A stretch of 7,714 nt of DNA from Sphingomonadaceae bacterium (lineage in GTDB: Bacteria; Pseudomonadota; Alphaproteobacteria; Sphingomonadales; Sphingomonadaceae): positions 1 through 7,714 of the forward strand of contig JACVCM010000114.1 in the NCBI GenBank assembly GCA_016742125.1. Reading direction: 5' to 3'. The notes beneath the pieces are model-generated. The model did not search any database, was not told the DNA's origin, and saw only the letters and a program-made list of their open reading frames with translations. How positions within the stretch are numbered: position 1 is the stretch's first letter; every line of letters starts with the position of its first letter. The translations under genes were made by a program, and so were the position numbers. This document shows positions 1-5,917 of this stretch, in pieces.

Positions 1-1
1 G

Positions 2-3000
2 ATCACCATTGAGGACGACCGTCCTGTTGTCGGAGAGAACGCCACCGTCGTGCTCGATGATGATGCCAAGGCGAATGGCAATCCATTGGGTGACGCAGGC
101 ACGGACGATGCCGATCCGCAAAATGCCACCGGGACTCTGTCGGGTTCCGGCGGCGACGGCGCGCTAACATGGGCCTTCAATCCCGGCACAGCGCCCACTG
201 GCTTTACCTATGAAGCCGGCCCCGGCGGATCGTTGCTGGTCAAGCAAGGCGGCAACACGGTTCTTACGATTACCCTCGACGCGACCAATGGAGACTATTC
301 TGTTGTCCAGAACGCGCCGATCCTGCACGCAGATGGTAATCTGGAGAATAATGCGATTTTCTCCATCGGTTACACAGTAACCGATATCGATCTGGACTCA
401 ACGCCCGGTACGCTGACGATTTCGATCGATGACGACGTTCCGACAGCGATTGACGATCTTGCCAGAAGCGTCGTCGAAGGTGCTGCTCCGATCGGCGGAA
501 ATGTGCTCGCAAATGACGCGCAAGGCGCTGACGGCGCGACACTGACTCATGTCAATCTTGGCAGCGGGATGGTCGCTATCTCGAGCGGAACGCCCGTTGG
601 CGACGCCTTCAGCTTTGCGGTGGCTGGCAAGGGGACCTACACGTTCAAGGCCGACGGCAGCTGGACGTTCACGCCGTCAGGCAATCTGAATAACGCCACC
701 CCGACAAACGCTGGCTTCACCTATACGATCACCGATGCCGACAAGGACACATCGGTTGCGGCGCAGCCGATCACCATCGAGGATGGAGCCAATCCGACTT
801 CGTCGAAAAATGCTGCAATAACGGTAAACGAGGAAGGCCTTGCCAACGCAAATGCAACCGGCAGCGTCAACAACAATAGCGAGAATGGCAGTGACACCGT
901 CACCTTCAGTGCGGGGTCCGACAATATTGTCAGCGTTGCGTTCGGTGACACCGCTGGGATCACGGTCAACGTAAACGGTATCGACGGAGCCGATATTGCC
1001 TGGACAGCAGTCGGTACGACCCAGATCGAAGGCCGAATTGGCGGTGTTCTCGCTATCACCCTGACGCTTGTGCCGCCCGCGCTGCCAATACTGGCAGGCG
1101 CAGGTGGCTCGGCAACCGTGAATGTCGCGCTTACCGATAACTTCCCGCATCCCAATGCCAATGGCGAAAACACCATCTCGCTGACCGGGATCAACGTTAT
1201 TGCAACTGACACCGATAATGACACTGCAACTGCAACCGTTGGGGTGACGGTCATCGACGACATTGCGAGGGCGGATGACGACGCGATCGGCCTGACAGAG
1301 GGTGGTCCGTCATTCGTCAACTTTGACGTCGATACCAACGACGACCCCGGTGCCGACGGCACGGGAAGCCGGGTGTTCACCAGCCTCACCGGCACTTACG
1401 GCAATATCACGCTGAACGGTGATGGCACGCAGACCTATACGCTGACCGCGGCGGGTCAGGCGGCGATCGATGCCCTGCCGCCCGGTGTCACGTTGACCGA
1501 CACATTCAGCTACACGCTGACCGACGGCGATGGGGACAGCGATCCGGCGCAGGTCGTGGTAACCCTGACCGGCACCGACGATCCGGTGACCATCACCGAT
1601 CTTACTCCAAAAGCCAATGGTGGCGATGCGGTGGTCGACGAAGACGACCTGCCAGCCGGGTCCGATACCGCAAAAGAATCGCTGACAACACCGGGCGACT
1701 TCACAATCAGCGCGCCGGATGGCGTGGCCTCGCTAACTGTCGGCGGCGTTCTGGTGGTCAGTAACGGCGTGTTTGCCGCGCCCGCACCACTCGTCACGCC
1801 GCTTGGCAATACGCTGACGTTCACAGGCTATAACCCTGCAACGGGCGTCGTAAGCTATAGCTACACGCTGAACGCGGCCGAAACGCATCCCAACGCCAAT
1901 GGTCAAAACAACCTATTTGAAGATTTCCCGGTTGTCCTGACCGACGCCGATCCGGTTAACCCGGATGTCTTCAATTCGACGCTGAGCATTCAGGTTATTG
2001 ACGATGTGCCAGACGCCATAAACGATACCGATAGCATTGCTGCCGGAACCAACGGCCCTGCCACGGGCAATGTCATCACGGCTGTGGATGTTGCCGGTGG
2101 CGACGGCAATACTACCGATGGTGTGATCGACGTAAAGGGCGCTGACGGGGCGGCCGTCTCGGCCATCAGCTTTGGTGCAACCACGGTTAATACATTCAAT
2201 GGCAGTGGCAACCTCGTAATTGCGGGAACATATGGTACGCTCACAATCAAGGCTGACGGCAGCTATAGCTATGCGCGTACTCCAGGCGGAAATGGCGGTG
2301 TCTCTGATACCTTTACCTATGTGTTGCGTGATGGAGACGGCGACACCGATACCGCAACGCTGACAATCAACATTGGCGATGCAACACCGGTTGCTACAGC
2401 AAATCTGATAGCAGTATTGGACGACGATGCGCTCTCAGGCGGGACGCCATCGACCGCAGGCAATATTGGCGGAACCGGCGATACTGCCGACAATGTCAAT
2501 ACTAGCGGCATATTAGGCGCAAGTGGTGGCGACGGCACATTGACACGGGCCTTTGTGACTTCTGGTGCGCCTACCGGATTTACCTACGAGCTTTCCGGCA
2601 ATAACCTGTTGATCAAGCAGGGTGGCGTACTGGTCGTTACGGTCACACTTAACCCAACATCGGGTAGCTACACGGTGACGCAAAACGCACCGATTCTGCA
2701 CGCCAGCGGACTGAATGAAAATACGCAGACTTTCGATATCGGCTATACCGTTACCGATGCCGACGGAGATGTGGCGCCGTCCAACGGTGTACTGCGGATC
2801 GAAGTCAACGACGATTCACCGGTAAACTTTACGCCGCAAGCGGCTTTGGTGGTCAATGACGGTGTAGTGGGAACCGGCGATGCCGAAACCTTCCAACTGA
2901 ACTTCTTTGAGGCTGTTGGTTCGGACCGGGGGACGGTAAGCGCGGTATTCGTCGATACCAATCTGACGGATAATTTCCTGTATAAGGCTGGCACAAATAC

Positions 3001-5149
3001 TGCGGTCACTGCAGGCGGCGAACGCATCATATTGAGCGGATATGGCACCGGCGTCCTTGTGGGCCGGACAGAGACCAGCAATGTCGAAGTGGTCCGTATC
3101 ACGCTTAATCCCAGCGGCACGTCGAACGCCGCTGATACTTATACTGTCGATTTCAGTCGCCCGATTGACGACGGCTCGGGTGTACAATTGAATACCTTCA
3201 GTTTCGTGAAATCGGGCAACGTCGATTATAACCAGCTTAACGATGTGTCAGGCGTAGGACCGAATAAGGACCTTCTCTTTTCCGCCACAGATTCTGGTTC
3301 TCAAGACACTGTGAATACCAGCACGACCGGGGTCGGCGTCGCCAATCAGTCAATGAATGACGGCGAAACGCTGCGGATCGATTTTGTGAACAACCTTTCA
3401 CTGCCGGGTAGCGGTTATGACTATGATTCGCATTTTCCGATCAACAATTTCCAATTCGCTCTAACCCAAAAAGGCGGTGGGACGGCCAACGGTACAATCG
3501 ACATCTTCATTCGCGTCTATACTGCCAATGATGATCCCGACACAGCCAATGATTACACCGCCCTGACGAACGATGCGCTGGTCGCGGATCCAACGCTGGT
3601 CTTCAAGGTCAATGGCGTGACTACCACATCCACATTTGTCGCAGGCAAAGGATATTTGATCGAAGGCCTGTCGGTGAACGACGTCATTACGACGAGCAAT
3701 AGCGCGGGTTACAACAGGATCGAGATCGACAATAGCTCTGGAAGCTTCAATGGCGGTGCCGTCAATGTCACCACCGGGGATTCCTTCGATATTGGTAAAT
3801 TCGGGTTCACGATTGTCGGGCAGGGCAGCAATGTCGCGCTGGCGGGCATAACCGTTCGGGGCACAGATGCAGACGGGGATACATCCACAGGCGTTATCAA
3901 TATTACCACCACACCAGCGGTTGCGCCGCCGGTAGTCCTGGACCTTGATGGCGATGGTGCAGAATTCGTTTCATTATCCGCAGGCGTCACTTTCGATTAC
4001 GCAGGCGATGGCAGTCGCGAAGGTACTGCATGGGTCGGCCCTGACGATGGCCTGCTTGCCATCGACCGCAACGGCGACGGCATTGTCAACGACGGGTCCG
4101 AAATCGTATTTGCCCGTAACGGCCTCACCGACCTTCAGGGTCTTGCCGCCGATTATGACAGCAACGACGACGGTGTCCTGACCGCCGCCGATGATGGTTA
4201 TGCGCTCTTCGGGGTCTGGCAGGATGCGAACGGTAATGGCGTTACCGATGCAGGCGAATTCCAAAGCCTGACGGACGCGGGCATCGTCAGTGTCGGTCTG
4301 GTATCGGACGGCATCGGCTATTCGGCGGCAAATGGTGAGGTCAGTGTCGCAGGGCAGGCATTCTACACAAAGGCCGATGGTTCGACGGGTATTGTTGCCG
4401 ACGCGGCCTTTGCAACGTCTGCGTCGCAGTCAGCAAGCCGGTCTTCGGACCAGCTGCGCACCAGCAACGTCACCTCGTCAATTGTTGCCGCATCGCTCGT
4501 CGGGCTGGCCGCAGACGCGGCACCCGCAGTTGCCGACACCGGCGATATGCGGGGTACGCAAATGGCGCAGTTCGATTACCAGCCAATCGTCAGCAGCTTC
4601 CAGCCGTTCGACATGGCATCCGTCCATGCGGATGCCGTCCAGACCAAGCTGGCACCGGTACAGGATTTTGCCCAGCATATCGGCCATGTTTCAACCTCGC
4701 TTCGTGCGGTGGATGACCCAGATAGCGGCTTCGACATGCAGGACGCGTCGGTTCGTCAGATGTCCGGACTTCTGGGCGACAGCGATACGCCGACCAATGC
4801 ATCGGGCCACGGCTCGATGGCGGCAATTGGCAGCGATATGGTCATGCAGCATGCACTTGATTTGGCAGCTTTCGGGACGCCAGCAGGTGCAAATGACAAT
4901 CCGGCCATTCCAGTGGATGCGGGCGACGTTATCCGCAACGCCCTGCCGGATATCATGATGGACCGCCTGGTCGACAGCTTCAGCGGCGATGTCGGATCCC
5001 CGGGCGACAGCGGCGCCGACAATGTCGCAGCCGCAGATGCACTGCGCGGCATGCTCGATGTGACGATCGACAGCACGCATTTCTCGACAATGAACAACAC
5101 CGACCTTTTGGGTTCGCAACAATATGAAATGGCAACTACAAATAACTGA
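2..5149 (+). CDS. Giant type I-secreted repeat adhesin (LapA/BapA-like), 5' partial
   Basis: The frame is open from base 2 to the TGA at 5147-5149 and gives 1715 visible residues. The GTG at base 50 is not a start: coding continues upstream of it with an ordinary repeat-unit end (ITIEDDRP), so the true start is outside the window. Seen: seven tandem beta-rich modules (2-2821), a non-repeated region (2822-3928), an EF-hand-like Asp cluster (3929-4330) and an Ala/Ser/Asp/Met-rich tail. Composition is rich in Asp, Gly, Thr, Asn and Val, and I noticed no cysteine. Asp-rich linkers such as TDGDGDSD recur. Known: such T1SS-143/VCBS proteins are exported in one step through an ABC transporter, fusion protein and TolC duct, fold in external calcium, and mediate attachment and biofilm formation. 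Inferred: a cell-surface or released adhesin exported through the TolC protein encoded at 5918. Oddity: no GGxGxDxxx RTX repeats are visible. Family call is confident; ligand is unknown. Confidence 0.9.
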   Translation: MTIEDDRPVVGENATVVLDDDAKANGNPLGDAGTDDADPQNATGTLSGSGGDGALTWAFNPGTAPTGFTYEAGPGGSLLVKQGGNTVLTITLDATNGDYSVVQNAPILHADGNLENNAIFSIGYTVTDIDLDSTPGTLTISIDDDVPTAIDDLARSVVEGAAPIGGNVLANDAQGADGATLTHVNLGSGMVAISSGTPVGDAFSFAVAGKGTYTFKADGSWTFTPSGNLNNATPTNAGFTYTITDADKDTSVAAQPITIEDGANPTSSKNAAITVNEEGLANANATGSVNNNSENGSDTVTFSAGSDNIVSVAFGDTAGITVNVNGIDGADIAWTAVGTTQIEGRIGGVLAITLTLVPPALPILAGAGGSATVNVALTDNFPHPNANGENTISLTGINVIATDTDNDTATATVGVTVIDDIARADDDAIGLTEGGPSFVNFDVDTNDDPGADGTGSRVFTSLTGTYGNITLNGDGTQTYTLTAAGQAAIDALPPGVTLTDTFSYTLTDGDGDSDPAQVVVTLTGTDDPVTITDLTPKANGGDAVVDEDDLPAGSDTAKESLTTPGDFTISAPDGVASLTVGGVLVVSNGVFAAPAPLVTPLGNTLTFTGYNPATGVVSYSYTLNAAETHPNANGQNNLFEDFPVVLTDADPVNPDVFNSTLSIQVIDDVPDAINDTDSIAAGTNGPATGNVITAVDVAGGDGNTTDGVIDVKGADGAAVSAISFGATTVNTFNGSGNLVIAGTYGTLTIKADGSYSYARTPGGNGGVSDTFTYVLRDGDGDTDTATLTINIGDATPVATANLIAVLDDDALSGGTPSTAGNIGGTGDTADNVNTSGILGASGGDGTLTRAFVTSGAPTGFTYELSGNNLLIKQGGVLVVTVTLNPTSGSYTVTQNAPILHASGLNENTQTFDIGYTVTDADGDVAPSNGVLRIEVNDDSPVNFTPQAALVVNDGVVGTGDAETFQLNFFEAVGSDRGTVSAVFVDTNLTDNFLYKAGTNTAVTAGGERIILSGYGTGVLVGRTETSNVEVVRITLNPSGTSNAADTYTVDFSRPIDDGSGVQLNTFSFVKSGNVDYNQLNDVSGVGPNKDLLFSATDSGSQDTVNTSTTGVGVANQSMNDGETLRIDFVNNLSLPGSGYDYDSHFPINNFQFALTQKGGGTANGTIDIFIRVYTANDDPDTANDYTALTNDALVADPTLVFKVNGVTTTSTFVAGKGYLIEGLSVNDVITTSNSAGYNRIEIDNSSGSFNGGAVNVTTGDSFDIGKFGFTIVGQGSNVALAGITVRGTDADGDTSTGVINITTTPAVAPPVVLDLDGDGAEFVSLSAGVTFDYAGDGSREGTAWVGPDDGLLAIDRNGDGIVNDGSEIVFARNGLTDLQGLAADYDSNDDGVLTAADDGYALFGVWQDANGNGVTDAGEFQSLTDAGIVSVGLVSDGIGYSAANGEVSVAGQAFYTKADGSTGIVADAAFATSASQSASRSSDQLRTSNVTSSIVAASLVGLAADAAPAVADTGDMRGTQMAQFDYQPIVSSFQPFDMASVHADAVQTKLAPVQDFAQHIGHVSTSLRAVDDPDSGFDMQDASVRQMSGLLGDSDTPTNASGHGSMAAIGSDMVMQHALDLAAFGTPAGANDNPAIPVDAGDVIRNALPDIMMDRLVDSFSGDVGSPGDSGADNVAAADALRGMLDVTIDSTHFSTMNNTDLLGSQQYEMATTNN
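47..442 (+). repeat. T1SS-143/DUF5801-like repeat unit A1
   Basis: This unit is about 132 residues long. It starts with VVLDDDA, has the core GGDG-LTWAF, PTGFTYE, LLVKQGG and QNAPILHA, and ends with IGYTVTDIDLD and the boundary motif IDDDVP. It is a clear paralogue of the unit at 2414-2821, at roughly half identical residues by eye. The shared QNAPILHA segment uses different third bases in the two copies, so the duplication is old. The predicted fold is a beta-sandwich; the assignment rests on motif memory. Confidence 0.75.
443..784 (+). repeat. VCBS/cadherin-like repeat unit C1
   Basis: This unit is about 114 residues long and begins just after DDDVP with TAIDD. It has the signature GNVLANDA, then the hairpin GTYTFKADGSWTFTP, then FTYTITDADKDTS, and ends in ITIED. 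The order 'ND-A, then G-Y-x-x-x-x-DGS-x-x-x-P, then xFxYTxxDxDxD' is the VCBS or cadherin-5-like pattern. It corresponds to the units at 1268-1579 and 2012-2413. Confidence 0.7.
785..1267 (+). repeat. T1SS-143-like repeat unit B1
   Basis: This unit is about 161 residues long. It opens with NPTSSKNAAITVNEEGL and contains VSVAFGD, a GGVLAITLTL strand, and the diagnostic HPNANGEN segment followed by NVIATDTDND and the boundary VTVIDDIA. HPNANG recurs in the unit at 1580-2011. Its second half aligns in layout with the A units (His-x-x-x-x-x-Glu-Asn, then V-x-D-x-D), so A and B look like divergent copies of one repeat family. Confidence 0.65.
1268..1579 (+). repeat. VCBS/cadherin-like repeat unit C2
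   Basis: This unit is about 104 residues long: RADDDAIGLTEGGPS, NFDVDTNDDPGADG, the hairpin GTYGNITLNGDGTQTYT, then DTFSYTLTDGDGDSDPA and VVVTLTGTDD. This is the most canonical VCBS-type unit in the window, with an Asp-rich calcium-site linker at its end (near 1520). Confidence 0.72.
1580..2011 (+). repeat. T1SS-143-like repeat unit B2
   Basis: This unit is about 144 residues long, matching the roughly 143-residue length that names the T1SS-143 repeat family. It opens with DPVTITDLTPKANGGDAVV, followed by DEDDLPAGSD, FTISAPDGVASLTVGG, LGNTLTFTGYNPATGVV and SYSYTLNAAETHPNANGQ, and ends in IQVIDDVP. These are the motifs I associate with this family, so it is the best anchor for naming the whole array. 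Confidence 0.75.
2012..2413 (+). repeat. VCBS/cadherin-like repeat unit C3
   Basis: This unit is about 134 residues long, the longest of the three C units. DAINDTDSIAAGTN is followed by TGNVITAVDVAGGDGN, then the hairpin GTYGTLTIKADGSYSYA, then DTFTYVLRDGDGDTDTA and LTINIGDATPVATANL. The extra length lies between the opening and the hairpin. Confidence 0.7.
2414..2821 (+). repeat. T1SS-143/DUF5801-like repeat unit A2
   Basis: This unit is about 136 residues long and is the second copy of the unit at 47-442. It shares VLDDDA, SGGDGTLT-AF, APTGFTYEL, LLIKQGG, QNAPILHA, IGYTVTDADGD and a DDSP boundary. It is the last clear copy of the array. It closes a nearly symmetric order A-C-B-C-B-C-A within the visible part of the protein. 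Confidence 0.75.
2822..3928 (+). other. Non-repeated distal beta-rich domain(s) of the adhesin
   Basis: This stretch covers about 369 residues. The first third (to about 3180) contains DAETFQLNFFE, ILSGYGTGVLVGRT and TYTVDFSRPIDDG. That could be a further, highly diverged repeat unit. The remainder contains DLLFSATDSGSQDTVNTS, GVANQSMNDGETLRIDFV, INNFQFALTQKGGGTANG, GYLIEGLSVNDVI and YNRIEIDNSSG, and it ends with a calcium-type linker TDADGDTSTG near 3863. I recall similar 'SQSxNxGExLRIDFV ... NxFxF ... NRIEI' modules near the C-terminus of other large T1SS proteins. I do not know a named function. A ligand-binding or tip beta-sandwich is a guess from its position and non-repeated nature. Some of the DNA here is distinctly AT-richer than the flanks (3181-3240 has 23 G+C of 60). 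Confidence 0.5.
3929..4330 (+). other. EF-hand-like calcium-binding region of the adhesin
   Basis: Asp/Asn-rich loops follow one another: LDLDGDGAEF (from 3938), DRNGDGIVNDGSE (from 4064), DSNDDGVLTAADD (from 4157) and DANGNGVTDAGE (4223-4258). They match EF-hand or dockerin-type spacing at positions 1, 3 and 5; the last two also have an acidic residue at position 12. The opening VVLDLDGDG followed by a small beta segment and YALFGVWQDANGNG is, from memory, a common arrangement near the C-terminal end of T1SS giant proteins. The likely role is calcium-triggered folding after export. The region ends with TDAGIVSVGL. Confidence 0.7.
4331..5146 (+). other. C-terminal tail of the adhesin with presumed secretion signal
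   Basis: This stretch of about 272 residues is rich in Ala, Ser, Asp, Met and Gln, with helix-prone stretches such as SSIVAASLVGLAADAAPAV and DVIRNALPDIMMDRLVDSF. It ends in DLLGSQQYEMATTNN. It has none of the Gly-Asp repeats that usually precede a T1SS signal. Known: T1SS substrates carry an uncleaved signal in about the last 50-100 residues, so the signal is inferred to lie there, perhaps around ALRGMLDVTIDSTHF. I do not recognise this tail as a named domain. Confidence 0.5.
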
Positions 5150-5170
5150 TAACAAATAAATATATGCTTC

Positions 5171-5176
5171 GGAGGT
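5171..5176 (+). promoter_or_regulatory. Ribosome binding site of the OmpA-family gene
   Basis: GGAGGT is a near-perfect anti-Shine-Dalgarno match. It lies 7 bases before the ATG at 5184 but only one base before the ATG at 5178, so it selects 5184 as the start. It sits in the 34-base AT-rich gap after the adhesin stop codon. I see no hairpin terminator and no convincing promoter pair in that gap. Confidence 0.75.
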
Positions 5177-5183
5177 AATGATC

Positions 5184-5903
5184 ATGAAACGATCTTTGGT
5201 AAAGGCAATGGTGGCAGGAACGGCGATACTCGCTGCATATCCTGCTGCAGCGCAGGAAGTTGACCTGACGACGATGGAAGTCCGGGATTTACGCCCGGAG
5301 GTTCAGCGGCGCTATGATGAAGCTCTTTCTGCGACTACAAATCCTGCGGTGCTGACATCGCTTGGCAGCAATTACATGTATGCCTCCGAGGCAAAGGTCT
5401 GGTGCGGTATCGCCACCGGTTTCCTGAAAAGTTCGATCCGCGACAGAGAAAGCCTGACGCGCTGCGAAAAATATCACCGCCTCATGAATGGACCCGCACC
5501 TGCGGCTCCTGTGGTCGCCATGCCCGAGCCACCTCCACCGCCGCGCCCCCGTACGGCGGCGTGTGACTCGCCGCTGGCGGCCACTTTGTTCTTCGATTGG
5601 GATTCGGTTGTACTTCCCGCCAATGCGGACGAGACGCTGGCCTTTGTCACCGAGAACAAGGAAGCTTGCGGCTGGAACAGCTTCACCGTGATCGGCCACA
5701 CCGACCGTTCGGGTTCTGACAGCTATAACGACAGTCTGTCACGTCGCCGTGCAGAAGCGGTTGCCGCCAGGTTACAGGCATCCGGGCTCAGCCCATCGGC
5801 GCTGACCGTGTCAGGCCGCGGCGAAAGCGAACCGAAGGTTTCGACTGCCGATGGCGAACGCAACCCCACCAACCGTCGTGTCGAAGTCACGGCCAGTAAC
5901 TGA
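5184..5903 (+). CDS. OmpA-family peptidoglycan-binding protein of the secretion locus
   Basis: The protein is 239 residues long. An in-frame ATG lies two codons upstream (5178), but the GGAGGT spacing favours 5184. Residues 1-23 form a signal peptide: KR, then a hydrophobic stretch ending YPAAA, cleaved before QEV; with no lipobox Cys, it is probably not a lipoprotein. Residues 24-102 are a small, probably helical domain with Cys74 and Cys94. Residues 104-123 are a Pro/Ala linker with five consecutive prolines. Residues about 127-236 are an OmpA C-terminal domain: LFFDWDS, VIGHTDRSGSDSYNDSLS, RRRAEAV and NPTNRRVEV. Asp174 and Arg189 have the 15-residue spacing of the residues that bind diaminopimelate in OmpA proteins. 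Two further Cys (127, 162) lie in or beside this domain, so periplasmic disulfides are plausible. There is no beta-barrel. The likely role is tethering the outer membrane or secretion duct to peptidoglycan; its place between adhesin and TolC genes suggests a job in export or retention of the adhesin. The family is certain, the role inferred. Confidence 0.92.
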   Translation: MKRSLVKAMVAGTAILAAYPAAAQEVDLTTMEVRDLRPEVQRRYDEALSATTNPAVLTSLGSNYMYASEAKVWCGIATGFLKSSIRDRESLTRCEKYHRLMNGPAPAAPVVAMPEPPPPPRPRTAACDSPLAATLFFDWDSVVLPANADETLAFVTENKEACGWNSFTVIGHTDRSGSDSYNDSLSRRRAEAVAARLQASGLSPSALTVSGRGESEPKVSTADGERNPTNRRVEVTASN

Positions 5904-5915
5904 GAGGGAGAAGGA
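5904..5915 (+). promoter_or_regulatory. Ribosome binding region of the TolC-family gene
   Basis: The purine-rich run GAGGGAGAAGGA lies just after the ompA-type stop codon (TGA 5901-5903) and ends two bases before the ATG at 5918. The GAGG/GGGAG part is at usable spacing; the AAGGA part is too close to be the main site. With only 14 bases between the two genes there is no room for a separate promoter, so they are inferred to share one mRNA. Confidence 0.6.
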
Positions 5916-5917
5916 CA

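Noticed and set aside
50..52. GTG at base 50 as the start of the giant gene
   Set aside because: The same frame is open to the left edge and encodes a typical repeat-unit end there; there is no ribosome site and no room for a leader or N-terminal domain. The gene is truncated by the window.
721..1395. Long minus-strand open frame (224 codons) inside the repeat array
   Set aside because: Ser/Val/Ala/Pro-rich shadow of Asp/Gly/Thr-rich repeat codons; similar shadows occur opposite several repeat units (for example 1510-1824 and 2743-3120), as expected from repeated codon patterns rather than genes.
1448..1459. Thr-Ala-Ala-Gly in LTAAGQAAI, resembling the LapG protease cleavage motif
   Set aside because: LapG-type cleavage sites lie near the N-terminus of LapA-like adhesins; this one lies in the middle of a VCBS-like unit where such sequence is common. 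The relevant N-terminal part is outside the window.
4290..4958. Open frame of 222 codons on the + strand, in another frame, inside the adhesin tail
   Set aside because: Its product is Arg/Ser/Gln/Trp-rich, typical of a shifted frame in GC-rich coding DNA, and the adhesin frame runs through unbroken to a stop followed by a well-placed next gene.
5150..5183. AT-rich gap after the adhesin stop as a promoter or terminator
   Set aside because: No hairpin with a T-run and no paired -35/-10 elements can be made out in 34 bases; the AT-richness may simply help ribosome access to the GGAGGT site.
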